Shown in pieces: positions 47,955 to 58,188 of a stretch of 64,000 nt of DNA. A program made the position numbers and the translations under genes. The notes under the pieces were generated by a model that saw only the letters and a program-made list of their open reading frames with translations, did not search any database and was not told where the DNA came from. Every line of letters starts with the position of its first letter. Within the stretch, counting starts at the first letter, position 1. The stretch is from Archangium violaceum (GTDB taxonomy: Bacteria > Myxococcota > Myxococcia > Myxococcales > Myxococcaceae): assembly GCF_016859125.1 (NCBI RefSeq), contig NZ_CP069338.1:10605501-10669500 (forward strand), read 5' to 3'.

Positions 47955-49635
47955 CAGGATTGATCCAAAGTCCGTAGGAGAGGTTTTGAAGAGGCGGAGA
48001 GCAAGTCCAGACATTCACAGGCAAAGAGGGAGCATCCCTCCGGACGGCGCCTGAAAGAGGGGCGCCGTGGAAGGACAGGAGTGAAGGTACACAGGCCGAA
48101 CAGCCAGGGGAGAAGAGGCGCGGGAAGGCCGGAGCGGGAGCAGCTGGCGGGCGCTCAGGCAAGTGTGGCCAGACTCTCGGGCAGCACGGCCAGACCCAAC
48201 AGGCCCTGGTAGAGCACCTCCATGGTGCGTGCGAAGCTTTGGGGCCGTTTGTCGCGAGTCGGCAGGTGCGTGCGCACCAGGGCCAGCAGGTTGTAGGCCA
48301 GCAAACGCAGCCAGCTGAGTACCAGGGGTGCATTGCCTCGCAGGCTGGGCGAGGCGCTGTCCTCCTCCAGCACCACGTCCGCTGTCCAGTTGGGCCCGTT
48401 CTCAATCCCCCAGTGCCGGCGTACCAACGTCAGCATCCGCTCCGGGGACAGTTGCCCTGTGGGAATGGAGGTGAGGAACAGCCGCGTCTCCACCTTCGGC
48501 AGCTCGCCGTCTCTGGTTCGCGTCTGCCTCACCCATACCCATTGCTGGGCGCCGGGAAAGTCCTCCTCTGGCGGCTTGTCCACCACCCTCAACTCCCTCT
48601 CCACCCACTCCCCGCTCGTCCGCTCGCGCGTGCGCACCTTCACTGGCGCCACCGCCAGCGCCACCCACGCCTTGTCATGTAGCCGGTGGAAGTTCTCCTT
48701 GAGCGCCATCAGGTAGTGCTTGCCCGCCTCCCTCACCACCCGCGCATTGGCCGCGCTCGTCATTCCCGCGTCCACTGTCACGTACTCGAAATGCCGCCCG
48801 AACTTCTCCACCACCCGTTTGAACAACTCCGGGAACGCCGTCGCCTCTCCCTGCTTGCCTTCCAGCAACTTCTGGTCGAGCACCGGCTGGGCCGCGCTGC
48901 TGGTGAGACTGGCGCGCAGCGCGTACGGGTACCAGTACTCCCGCCCCTGCTCATCCTTCGTCGTGTGGCTCGGCTCGCACGGCGGCTGCCCCGGCGTGCT
49001 CTCCCCTGCCTTCCCGTCAATGCTGACGACGCCCCGGGCGAAGAGCTCATGGCGTATCAGCCCCACTTCCAGGCCTCGGTGCACCATCTGGTGCACCTCC
49101 TGCTCCAACCCCTCTGGCTCCAACTTCCCCAGCAGCCTATCCAACGTCGTGTCGGACACCGGCCGCTTCAGCCCCTCGGGCGCCGTGCCTTCGCGCAGCA
49201 TGTCCTCCCCAGCGCCTCGGCATGCCTCAACACCCGCCGCCCCACCGCCATCGCCTGCACCAGCAGCATCAACATCGCCGCCAGCGGATGCCTCTGTCCC
49301 CGGCGGGCCCGGGGGTCCTTTACCTCCTTGAATGTCAGCCCCAGGCTCGCCATCATCCTCTGCACGCGGGAGGGGGTTTCCTGCTCGTCCTTCTTCCCCT
49401 TCCCGTTTCCCGCTTGGGGGGTGGAGGGCCCGCCAGTCCTCCCGCCCCGGTTTTTCTTCCCACTCATCCTTCTTCTCCCCGGACCTGTCCGGCCCGTCTC
49501 CGGCTCTGTGCTGGCGCTCCCCCTCGCGATCTGCCCGCGGCTGCTCGCCTCCGGTGGGCGCCTGTAGGCGGGACTATACTTCAGCCGTAGGCCCGGGTGG
49601 GATGACCTCTCCCGTGGGACTTTGAATCAAGCCTG
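47955..49635 (-). mobile_element. ISAs1-family insertion sequence
   Basis: A 1681-bp element inside the LysR gene. The ends are imperfect inverted repeats: left CAGGATTGATCCAAAGTCC and right (complement) CAGGCTTGATTCAAAGTCC, followed by more similarity (GGAGAGGT). It carries one transposase on the minus strand and is flanked by a perfect 10-bp duplication, so the insertion is recent and precisely defined. Confidence 0.92.
48155..49467 (-). CDS. ISAs1-family transposase, split by a -1 frameshift
   Basis: The first frame (49467 to about 49200) has the family N terminus FKEVKDPRARRGQRHPLAAMLMLLVQA. The rest is in the -1 frame: GVVSIDGKAGESTP with the first catalytic Asp, VTVDAGMTSAANARVV and the C-terminal RRHWGIENGPNWTADVVLEED. 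The two frames meet at a GGGG run (CTGGGGAGG). It is either a programmed frameshift, a one-base deletion or a sequence error. Confidence 0.85.
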
Positions 49636-49999
49636 GGTTCGCTGCCCGGAACCGCGGCAGTCGCGGAAATAGCCAGTTCGAAGCAAACATCGCGCTGAGC
49701 GATACGCGCAGTTGATCTGCCCCCCGCGCCATCCTCCGCGCGCGGCTGGCCGCACGTCGCAAGATGTCCAACGCGTCGGCGGTCGCCTCGTACAAGACGG
49801 TGCCCGCGGGGGTAAGGCGGATGCTGCGGCTGGTGCGCGTGAACAACGTGACGCCCAGCTGATCCTCGATCTCCTTGATCTGGTAACTGACCGCGGCCGG
49901 CGTCAGTCCCACCTCTTCGGCAGCGCGCGTGAAGTTCATGTGCCGCGCGGCCGCCTCGAACGTCCTCAGTGCTCTCGTTCCCGGCAGCATTCGGTTCAT
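49636..49999 (-). pseudogene. LysR-type regulator, 5' part
   Basis: This encodes the winged helix-turn-helix (NRMLPGTRALRTFEAAARH, FTRAAEEVGLTPAAVSYQIKEIE) and the start of the effector domain up to FRAANPG, where the ISAs1 element is inserted. The frame then runs 10 codons into the element. The ATG at 49999 gives the usual GcvA-type start; a TTG at 50011 is also possible. Divergent from the aminotransferase, which it probably controlled. Confidence 0.9.
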
Positions 50000-50148
50000 C
50001 GCGATCTTCAAGCGGTATTTGATGATCTGGCAAGAAGTACTCGTTTCTCAACGCCCGGTCAATTGACGATAGTTGCTCAGCTTGATGATCAACGATGTCG
50101 CGACACGGCGGTTGCCGGGTCCCGATGCGGACGCGCAGGAGCGCCAGA

Positions 50149-50502
50149 ATGTCAGGTCATTCGAAGTCTTTCGTTGTTCAACGTAACGCTCGGGCGGCGT
50201 CCGCTGAAGAACTGGCGCCGCTCGCCTTCTCCGGCTATGCGCACTTCACTGCCATGCAGGTCCGAGGCGGCCTGGTTCGCGGCCTCGACCTTCATCTGGC
50301 ACGGCTTCGTTCCGCGTCGATGACGCTATTCGGTCAGGCGTTGCCCGACGATCAGGTCCGGTCCTATTTGCAGGCGGCCCTGGAGGCAAGCCCGGCCGAT
50401 GTGTCGCTGGTGGCAACGGTGTACTCGCCCGAAGGCGAATTCACCGCAAGCGGAACGGGCGTCCCCCCCGAATTGCTGATCCGTACCGGACCGCCCGCCT
50501 CA
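50149..50502 (+). pseudogene. Class IV aminotransferase, 5' part, interrupted by a second IS
   Basis: 118 codons with the class IV N-terminal domain: FSGYAHFTAMQVRGGLVRGLDLHLARL and the SYLQAALEASP region. The start ATG at 50149 has AGGAGC upstream. The reading frame is cut after GPPAS by an element with TCA duplications. Joining to 52242 restores GPPASGPKGPLALATVEYER and a 277-residue protein, normal for the branched-chain/ADC-lyase family. Confidence 0.9.
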
Positions 50503-52238
50503 AGAGCGCTCGATAAATCCCAGGAAGTGAAAGCTGGGTGATCCAAAGGTGGGTGGGGAAGGCAAAGCCCCACCCCTGGGGTTCGGGTGCAAGAGGTACC
50601 ATGTGAAGTAGGCAGGGGGAGTGAGCCAGAAGAAAGCGCGGGCAGCAGAGGGAAGAGTCCGGACGAAAGAGCCGGACAGGTCGCAAGGCTGGCTGTTCAA
50701 GCAGATGCCGGAGCAGTTGGTGGAGCCGGAGCACCCGGTGCGGGTAGTGGCGGCGGCGGTGGAGGCGTTGGACCTGAGAGGCTTTCTGGCCGGGGCCAAG
50801 GCGGTGGAGGGACATGCGGGACGCCCGGTGACAAGTCCCCGGTTGCTGTTGGCGCTGTGGGTGTACGGGATTCAGCAGGGAGTGGGGACGGCGACGGAGC
50901 TGGCGCGCCGGTGCGAGGAGGACAGGGCGTACCAGTGGCTGGCCGGTGGAGTGAAGGTGAGCCACGACAAGCTGAGCCAGTTCCGGGTGGAGCACCTGGA
51001 GGTGTTGCAGCAGGTGTTTACCGACGTGCTCTCGGTGCTGTTGCAGCAGGGGCTGGTGAGTTTGGAGCAGGTGGCGCAGGACGGCACGCGGGTGAGGGCC
51101 AGTGCCTCGGCGCCTTCGTTCCGGCGAGAGCAGTCGCTGCGGGAGTGCCAGGAGCAGGCCGAGCTGCACTTGCAAGCGGTGCTGGCGCAGAAGGACGACC
51201 CGGAGCTGACGCGTGGGCAGCAGGCGACACGAGAGGCCAAGGCGCGTGACTACCAGGCGCGGGTGGACGCGGCGCTGGAGGCGATAAAGCAACAGCAGGC
51301 CAGGAAGAAGGGGGCGGACAAGGAGAAGGTGCGCGCCTCCACCACGGATGCGGATGCACGGGTGATGAAGATGGCCGATGGGGGTTTCCGACCCGCCTAC
51401 AACCTGCAATTCGCGGTGGCTGGGGAGGCGCTGGGAGGGCCAAGAACCATTGTGGGAGTGGAAGTCACCAACCAGGGCAGCGACATGGGCAGCGTGAGCC
51501 CCATGGTGGAGCAGATTGAGCAACGCACGGGCCAGGTGCCCGAGCGCGTGCTGGCCGATGGCGGCCATGCCACGTGCGCAGACGTGAAGCAGTGCGCGGC
51601 CAAGGGGTTGAAGCGCTCATTTCGGTGCCCGAGCGCATGGCCCAGGCCGGGCAGCAGGGGGACCATTCCCCCGAGGTAGAGGCGTGGCGTGAGCGCATGC
51701 GCACCGACGAGGCCAAGGAGCAGTACAAGGCCCGCGCCGGCCTGGTGGAGAACGTCAACGCGCAGGTGAAGGGGCGCTATGGCCTGACGCAGGTGACGGT
51801 GCGGGGGCTGGAGAAGGTGAAGTGTGTCGCCTTGCTGGTGGCCCTGGCGCACAACCTGGCCGCACACGGCCAGCCTCTGGTGGATGCGCTGCTGGCGCGC
51901 CAGAGCGCGCTTGCCGAGCCGGCTCACCTCCTCGAGCTGGCTCCAGGCAACGCGGCCTCTCTCGGTGGCGGCATCAGTCCGGTGCCGGTGGACCAGGTCA
52001 CCGCCTTGCCTGCTGGCTTCTGACGGCCAGCCCCCTGCCGCGTGTGGTGTGACCGGGCCTCTCAGGCTCCAACCAGGCGATGAGCCCCCGGGCTGTGTGG
52101 TTGAATCCCGCTCTCGCCTGCTTCCCACCTGTACAACCCCCCCCTCCAACTCCGCGCCTCGGGATGGGCGATTTCCTCCGCCCTCCCCTCCACTTCCTGA
52201 TCGCGCTCTGCTCCCGCGAGGGATTTATCGACTGCTCT
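50503..52238 (+). mobile_element. IS1182/IS5-superfamily-like insertion sequence
   Basis: A 1736-bp element inside the aminotransferase gene. Terminal inverted repeats: left AGAGCGCTCGATAAATCCC, right complement AGAGCAGTCGATAAATCCC (two mismatches in 19). It is flanked by TCA at 50500-50502 and 52239-52241. One transposase is on the plus strand. Confidence 0.88.
50621..52023 (+). CDS. IS1182-like transposase, split by a -1 frameshift
   Basis: From a GTG start: WLFKQMPEQLVEPEHPVRVV, LLLALWVYGIQQGVGTATEL and VAQDGTRVRASAS (first catalytic Asp) lead to VLADGGHAT. After about 51609 the frame ends in nonsense, and the -1 frame continues with VEALISVPERMAQAGQQG, EQYKARAGLVENVNAQVKGRYGL (catalytic Glu region) and ALAHNLAAHG. 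The switch is at AAGGGGTTG, again a GGGG run. Confidence 0.85.
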
Positions 52239-52721
52239 TCAGGCCCGAAGGGGCCGCTGGCGTTGGCGACGGTCGAGTACGAGCGGGTGCTTCCAGCCGT
52301 CAAGCACGTTGGCGAGGTCGCGAAGACGTACTTCCTACGTCAGGCCGTCAAGCAAGGCTTCGACGACGCCGCTTTCGTCGACCGCCGGGGCCGGCTCAGC
52401 GAGGGGTCGATTTGGAATCTGGCATTTTGGGATGGCGACGCGGTCATCTGGCCCGTGGCGGAGATGCTGAGCGGTACCACGATGGGCATTGTCCGTCGGC
52501 AGCTGGACCGCCTCGGTATGGCCCAGCGATTTCAGGAAGTGACCCTCGCCGATCTGCCTACGCTTTCCGGGGCCGTGGTCATGAACTCGTGGACACCCGG
52601 TGTTGCGGTACACCGGATCGGCTCTGTGCCCCTACCCAATGCGCCCGCTTTCCTTGAGCTGCTCCACCGTGCTTACCAGGCCGAGGAAGCGGTAGCGCCA
52701 TGGTCCACTCGGGGCGCATAG
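52239..52721 (+). pseudogene. Class IV aminotransferase, 3' part
   Basis: The C-terminal PLP domain: GPLALATVEYERVLPAVKHVGEVAKTYFLRQA (PLP lysine region), RRGRLSEGSIWNLAFWDGDAVIWP and SGTTMGIVRRQL. All catalytic segments look intact, so loss of function is due only to the insertion. Confidence 0.9.
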
Positions 52722-52888
52722 GGCGAGCGCGGTGTCCAGGGTCGGCTCGACCATTGTACCTCTCGGGCCTGAGCTCGGGCGAGTGACGCTCTCCGACGAC
52801 CATCCGAGCGCTTCCCGGAGATTGGCGATCGCTCCATGCCTTGATGTCGGCATCGGTCGAAATGGTGGTGCCCCCATTGTGATAGGAA

Positions 52889-55800
52889 GTGTCCCATCCC
52901 TGGAGGTGTGCCCTGTCGTCGGAGCCCCGCAACCGCTTCCTCGAGAAGATGCTCGATCGCCTGTACGCCTCGCTCGCGTCGGGCCCGAGCATCAACTGCC
53001 GTCCCCACAACAGCCGTCAACGTGTGGACCTCACGTTGCTGAGCCGTCTGGATGGCACCCCGCCCCACTCCGTGCTGGCCGGGCTCCTCGGGGAGAAAGC
53101 CTCGGTGAAGCTCTCCGTGCGCGCCACGAGCCCCTCGAAGGATGCCGCGGACGCTCCGGCCAGACGTGAGGATGACGAGCGGCAGGCGCTTCTGCGCAAG
53201 CTGAACACCATCGCCGACGATGCCCGCACCTTCGAGCAGGACACGGGAGCCCAGGTGCTCCACGTTGGCTTCCCCCTGCTCCACCTGCCCCCGGGCTCGA
53301 AGGACTCACGGGGCTTCGCCAGCACCAAGCGCGTCCTGGCGCCCATCGCCTTCATCCCCGTCCGCCTCACCCTCAAGAAGGGCCGCACGCCGGGCCTCGA
53401 GCTCGAGTCCGCCGCCGACGGCGCGGATCGGGTCATGCCCAACACCGCCCTCATCGCCTGGGTGGAGCGGCAGACCGGCAAGCGTCTCGGGGAACTGTTC
53501 GCCGACGAGGAGGGTCAGGATCCCTGGCGCGAGCTCAACGAGCTGTCCACCGCCGTGGCCACTGCTCTTGAACTGCCCCCTCCCGCCCCCTTCACCCCGG
53601 AGACGCTCCTCTCCCCGACCCCTCGCTCCGAGGATGAGACCGCCGCCGGGGCCACCCTCCTTCCCTGTGCCGTGCTCGGCCTCTATCCCCTGTCCAACCA
53701 GAGCCTCGTGGATGACATGCGGGCCCTCGTGGAGGGTGAGCCCGTCCAGGGCCCCATCGAGAGCTTCCTGCGTGTGGGCGTCTCCCTGGGTGCCCAGCTC
53801 ACACCCAGGACGGACGCGGCGGCCCAGGTCTCCTGGCGCGCGGGAGAGGACCGGCTCGTCTCCCACGCGGACCCATGCCAGTCGCGCGCGGTGCGGCTCG
53901 CGCGCAGCAGCCGCGGCCTCGTGGTCCACGGGCCTCCCGGCACGGGCAAGTCGCAGACCATCGCCAACGCCATTGGCGACCACCTCGCACGCGGGGAGCG
54001 CGTCCTCCTCGTCTGCGACAAGCGCACCGCGCTCGATGTGGTGAAGCACCGGTTGGAGCACCTCGGGCTGGGCTCGTTGTGCGCGGTGGTGCACGACGCG
54101 CAGAGGGATCAGCGCGAGCTCTACCTCGGCATCCGCGAGCAGCTCGACAACCTGACCGAGTCCAGGCTCAACCCCGCCGCCAGGACCGAGCTCTCCCGCG
54201 TGGACACCGAGATGCAGTCGCTCCACGACGAGCTGTCCTCCGCCGAGCGCGCCCTCTCCGAGCGCCCCGCTGGAGGCACCGAGCCCTCCTTCCATGAGCT
54301 GGTGGGCCAGTGGTTCGGCCAGGAGGCCCCGGCGTCCCTGACCGGCGCGACGGAGTCCCTCGGCACCTTCCGTCTGGCCGAATCGCGTCCCCACGAGCGC
54401 GAGGTGCGCGAGGTGCTGGAGCGCGCCGGCAAGGAAGGCTACCCGGACAACCCCTGGCGCACCTCGCTCGGCGCCGAGCTGAAGGACTACCTGTCCACGC
54501 CGCTCGCCACGTACCGCGACCGGATGGCGTCCGCCGTGGAGGCCGCGCGCGAGGCGGATGCCCAGGCCTCGCCCGACGTCCCGGCCTTCGCTCCCACGGG
54601 AGACGTGGCCGCAGAGGGCCGGGCGCGTGCGGAGCTCGCCGACAAGCTGGAGCGCGTGCTGGGAGAGGCGCGTCCCGAATGGCTGGCGCGCTGGGCCTCG
54701 TCCATGTCCGAGGCCGTGCAGGCGACGAAGACCCAGCTCGAGGGTCTGGCGCCGCAGGTGCAGGTGTTGAACGAGGGCCCGCTCGACACGGAGCTGGCCC
54801 TGGTGCACCGCTCGGAACCCCTGGGATTGAGCGCCCTGGGGCAGGCACTGGCGTTCCTGGCGTCCTGGCTGCTGGTGGCGCGCAAGTGGTACCGCTTCCT
54901 CTTCTTCTTCACCCGCCGGGCGAAGGCCGCCGAGGTGCTCCGGCGCTTCGGTCTCACCGTGGGGGCCGAGACAGCCGAGCGCGTCTCCCACTTCCTCACG
55001 GGCGTGCGCGCCCGGCTCCTGCTCACCGAGTTCCATCACGGCGTCCTCGCGCCCGGACCCAACGAGCCCCTCACGGATGAGGCGCTCGCCCGTGGTTTGA
55101 GGACCCATGCCGGGCTCTTCGATGTGCTGTTGCAGCTGGAGCGCCCGGTACTCGCCTCCTGCCGGCAGGCGGTCCGGGACGCGCTGAAGGCCGACGAGGC
55201 GGCGCGGGCGCGTCTGCTCGCGGGCCTGCGCCAGTCCGCCGCCCGGAGCGAGGCCGTGGTCCGGCTGGAGTCGCGGCTGGCCGAGGTGGGCCTCTTCTCC
55301 TCCGACTGGCGCGTGGCCCGGAGCAGGGCGCTGCGCGCGGGCGAGCAGGTGCAGCCGCTCGTCGCGTCCCTCGCGGCGCGGCTGTCCAGCGTGGAGGGGC
55401 TGCTGCGGATCCAGGCCCTGGTGGCGGGACTGCCTCCGGCGCTCGGCACGGCGGCCGAGAAGCTGGCCCTGGCCGGCGCGGACGTGGAGAGCGGCTGGCG
55501 CGCGGTACGCAAGGCGGTGCTGGCCGCCGAGGTGTCCGCACGGGTGAAGGAGAACCCGGTGCTCCAGCACATCGACGCGGACCGCATCCACGCGAGCCAG
55601 ACGCGCTACCGGGCCCTGGAGGCACGCAAGCGCGAGCTGGTGCGCGACGTCATCCTCCACCGTTGGACGGAGCGCCAGCGGGAGCGGCTGCTGGCGGCCA
55701 CGGGAGGACGGCTCAACGGGCTGGGCGCGGAGCTGCGCCGGCGCCTGCTGCTGCGGGGCGAGCGCGCGCTGCGGGTGCGCCAGGTCATCGCCGCGGGCGC

Positions 55801-57277
55801 GAGCGTCGAGGGGGGTGATCCCCTCTTCGACATGCGGCCGGTGTGGATGGCGAGCCCCCAGACGGTGGCGCAGATCTTCCCCCGCCGGGAGCTCTTCGAC
55901 GTGGTCATCTTCGACGAATCCTCACAGTGCCGGCTGGAGGAGGCGCTGCCGGTGCTGACGCGGGCGAAGCGGGTGGTCATCGCGGGAGATCCCAAGCAGC
56001 TGCCCCCCACGCGCTTCTTCGAGACCGCCGTGGTGCAGAGCCAGGAGGAGCTGGACGCCGAGGACGAGCAGGGACTCTTCGAGGATCAGCAGGCCGAGGT
56101 GGAGGATCTGCTCGGAGCGGCGCTGAACCTGGAGATCGACCAGTGCTACCTGGACGTGCACTACCGCTCCCAGAACGCGGACCTCATCGGGTTCAGCAAC
56201 GAGCACTTCTATGACTCGCGGCTACAGGCCATTCCGGGGCACCCGTCCAACCGGGTGGAGCACGCGCCACTGCGGCTCATCCACGCGGGGGGCCTGTACG
56301 AGAAGCGGGTGAACGTGGTGGAGGCGCGGGCGGTGGGAGCCCTGGTGAAGGAGCTGCTCTCGCATCCGGAGCCGCCATCCATCGGCGTGGCGTGCTTCAA
56401 CCTGTCGCAGCGCGACGCCATCACCGAGGTGCTGGAGGAGCTGGCTGCGGCGGACGCGGACTTCGCGGCGAAGCTGGCGGCGGCTCGGGCGCGGCGCGGC
56501 GAGGGCTCCTTCGAGGGGCTCTTCGTGAAGAACCTGGAGAACGTCCAGGGTGACGAGCGGGATCACATCATCATCAGCACCACGTACGGCCCCGACGCGA
56601 AGGGGCGCTTCTACCGGCGCTTCGGGCCCCTGGGGAGCGCGGGCGGAGGGCGGCGGCTGAACGTGCTGGTGACGCGAGCGCGGCAGCAGGTGCACCTGGT
56701 GACGTCCATCCCGCGCGAGGTGTACTCGGCGCTGCCTCCCGTGGAGCAGGGCCGCAAGCCGAACGGTGGCTGGCTGCTCTTCGCCTACCTGCAATACGCC
56801 GAGCAGCTGGCCAGGGACTACGAGCGCGAGTCCGGGCGGACGGAGGAGGCGCGGGAGCGGCCGGAGCCGGTGGTTCGCGAGCGCGAGACGGAAGCGGGCT
56901 CGGCCTTCGCCCGGGCGCTGGCGGAGGAGCTGGCGAGGACGCACGGCGTCTCCTCGGATGTGCAGTGGGGCAACGATGGCTTCTGCGTGGACGTGGCCCT
57001 GCACCATCCCCGGCGCGCCGGGGACGTCACGGTGGGCGTCCTGTGCGATGGCACGCGCTACCCGAAGGCAGCGGACCCGGTGGAGTGGGATCTGTTCCGC
57101 ACGGCCATCCTGGAGGGCCAGGGCTGGAAGCTGGTGCGGCTGTGGACGCCGCACTTCTTCCGAGATCCCGAGGGCGCCCGGGAGAAGGTGCTCCAGGCCG
57201 CCAGCGAGCAGATCGCCCGCCAGCCCCCCGTGCCGGAGACCCCGGCCCGGGGAGAGCTGCACCGCGTCCTCAACTGA
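52889..57277 (+). CDS. Large SF1 helicase with C-terminal nuclease-like domain (probable defence protein)
   Basis: About 1460 residues. The N terminus (RNRFLEKMLDRLYASL to RVDLTLL) resembles DUF4011-type regions. A UPF1-like SF1 helicase follows: Walker A GPPGTGKSQT near 350, a ~600-residue insertion with helical and hydrophobic parts (LVARKWYRFLFFFTRR), Walker B VIFDESSQC near 1008, GDPKQLPPTRF, VQGDERDHIIIST and LNVLVTRAR. The last ~120 residues (FCVDVALHHP, GVLCDGTRYPKAADPVEWDLFR, GWKLVRLWTPHFF) match the Vsr/MTES_1575-type nuclease fold. Similar DUF4011-helicase-Vsr proteins belong to antiphage systems. Start uncertain: GTG at 52889, or a CTG at 52913 preceded by GGAGG. Confidence 0.88.
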   Translation: MSHPWRCALSSEPRNRFLEKMLDRLYASLASGPSINCRPHNSRQRVDLTLLSRLDGTPPHSVLAGLLGEKASVKLSVRATSPSKDAADAPARREDDERQALLRKLNTIADDARTFEQDTGAQVLHVGFPLLHLPPGSKDSRGFASTKRVLAPIAFIPVRLTLKKGRTPGLELESAADGADRVMPNTALIAWVERQTGKRLGELFADEEGQDPWRELNELSTAVATALELPPPAPFTPETLLSPTPRSEDETAAGATLLPCAVLGLYPLSNQSLVDDMRALVEGEPVQGPIESFLRVGVSLGAQLTPRTDAAAQVSWRAGEDRLVSHADPCQSRAVRLARSSRGLVVHGPPGTGKSQTIANAIGDHLARGERVLLVCDKRTALDVVKHRLEHLGLGSLCAVVHDAQRDQRELYLGIREQLDNLTESRLNPAARTELSRVDTEMQSLHDELSSAERALSERPAGGTEPSFHELVGQWFGQEAPASLTGATESLGTFRLAESRPHEREVREVLERAGKEGYPDNPWRTSLGAELKDYLSTPLATYRDRMASAVEAAREADAQASPDVPAFAPTGDVAAEGRARAELADKLERVLGEARPEWLARWASSMSEAVQATKTQLEGLAPQVQVLNEGPLDTELALVHRSEPLGLSALGQALAFLASWLLVARKWYRFLFFFTRRAKAAEVLRRFGLTVGAETAERVSHFLTGVRARLLLTEFHHGVLAPGPNEPLTDEALARGLRTHAGLFDVLLQLERPVLASCRQAVRDALKADEAARARLLAGLRQSAARSEAVVRLESRLAEVGLFSSDWRVARSRALRAGEQVQPLVASLAARLSSVEGLLRIQALVAGLPPALGTAAEKLALAGADVESGWRAVRKAVLAAEVSARVKENPVLQHIDADRIHASQTRYRALEARKRELVRDVILHRWTERQRERLLAATGGRLNGLGAELRRRLLLRGERALRVRQVIAAGASVEGGDPLFDMRPVWMASPQTVAQIFPRRELFDVVIFDESSQCRLEEALPVLTRAKRVVIAGDPKQLPPTRFFETAVVQSQEELDAEDEQGLFEDQQAEVEDLLGAALNLEIDQCYLDVHYRSQNADLIGFSNEHFYDSRLQAIPGHPSNRVEHAPLRLIHAGGLYEKRVNVVEARAVGALVKELLSHPEPPSIGVACFNLSQRDAITEVLEELAAADADFAAKLAAARARRGEGSFEGLFVKNLENVQGDERDHIIISTTYGPDAKGRFYRRFGPLGSAGGGRRLNVLVTRARQQVHLVTSIPREVYSALPPVEQGRKPNGGWLLFAYLQYAEQLARDYERESGRTEEARERPEPVVRERETEAGSAFARALAEELARTHGVSSDVQWGNDGFCVDVALHHPRRAGDVTVGVLCDGTRYPKAADPVEWDLFRTAILEGQGWKLVRLWTPHFFRDPEGAREKVLQAASEQIARQPPVPETPARGELHRVLN

Positions 57278-57417
57278 GCCGGGGCAGCTCAGATGGCGGC
57301 GGCATGGGCATGCCCCATGGCGGGCCTCGGCTGTCAGGTCGGGCCGAGCAAGCCCTCCGGCGTGGAGCCTCCGATGACCGGGTAGGCTGACGGGAGCACT
57401 TCGCGGGAGAGACAGAA

Positions 57418-58188
57418 ATGGGCGACACACCTTCGTGGAGCGGCGGCAGATTGGGGCCATACCTCGTGGGCAGGCGTTCCCGGGACATCGGCGAGGGTCT
57501 GGGTCGCTTCCACGAGGCACACAACCTCGAGACGGGGGCCTTCGCCATCGTGCTGGCTCCGGGGCGGGAGGAGACGTGGCGCTCGCACACGGCCTGGACG
57601 GTGCGCGCCACGAGTCGGGTGACGCCCCTGTTCGTCGCCCTGGAGTTGGAGCCCGCGCCGGATGCGCAGGCCCCCGCCTTCCACGAACTGCCGCTGATGT
57701 TCGACCTGCTCAAGGGCGCGCTGGGGCACGTCCGAACCCGGGAGCAGGCGGAGGTGCACGCTCACCTCACCCGGAAGCCCAGAGGAGCGTGGCCGAGGCG
57801 ACTGCTCGCACGTGGGCCCTGGCTGCTCGCGGGAGCCGGAGTCGCCGTGGCGGCGGGGCTCGCGCTGACGCTCTGGCCCTGTCCTCCCGAATCCACCCAG
57901 ACGCAACAGGCTCCAGCGGTGGCCGAGGCCGCGCTCGACGAGCCCATCGCCTTCATTGACATGCAGGACACCACACCCCAGGCCATCGGCTACCCCATGC
58001 CGAAAGCACCCTTCAAGGAGCAGCGGAAACCGCCGTGCCTCGAGGGAACCGAGGTAGAGATTCGCGGTGGATGCTGGGTCCCCTTGGAGTACCGCCCTCC
58101 CTGCCCCAGGAGCACCGCGGAGTTCGAGGGCAAGTGTTACATGCCCGTGAGGAAGAAGGACCCGCCGCCGAGCTCGCTCCAGCCCTGA
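57418..58188 (+). CDS. Membrane protein with degenerate kinase-like N terminus and Cys-rich tail
   Basis: A 256-residue protein. Residues 10-60 (LGPYLVGRRSRDIGEGLGRFHEAHNLETGAFAIVLA) look like the first lobe of a bacterial Ser/Thr kinase that has lost the rest, including the catalytic loop. A membrane segment lies at about 142-158. The outer part ends in a Cys-rich module (PPCLEG...GGCWVPLEYRPPCP...GKCYMPV) often attached to myxobacterial kinases. It probably cannot phosphorylate. Confidence 0.7.
   Translation: MGDTPSWSGGRLGPYLVGRRSRDIGEGLGRFHEAHNLETGAFAIVLAPGREETWRSHTAWTVRATSRVTPLFVALELEPAPDAQAPAFHELPLMFDLLKGALGHVRTREQAEVHAHLTRKPRGAWPRRLLARGPWLLAGAGVAVAAGLALTLWPCPPESTQTQQAPAVAEAALDEPIAFIDMQDTTPQAIGYPMPKAPFKEQRKPPCLEGTEVEIRGGCWVPLEYRPPCPRSTAEFEGKCYMPVRKKDPPPSSLQP

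Noticed and set aside
53306-55660. A 784-codon minus-strand open frame inside the helicase gene
   Set aside because: Antisense shadow with no domains; the plus strand carries clear SF1 helicase motifs.
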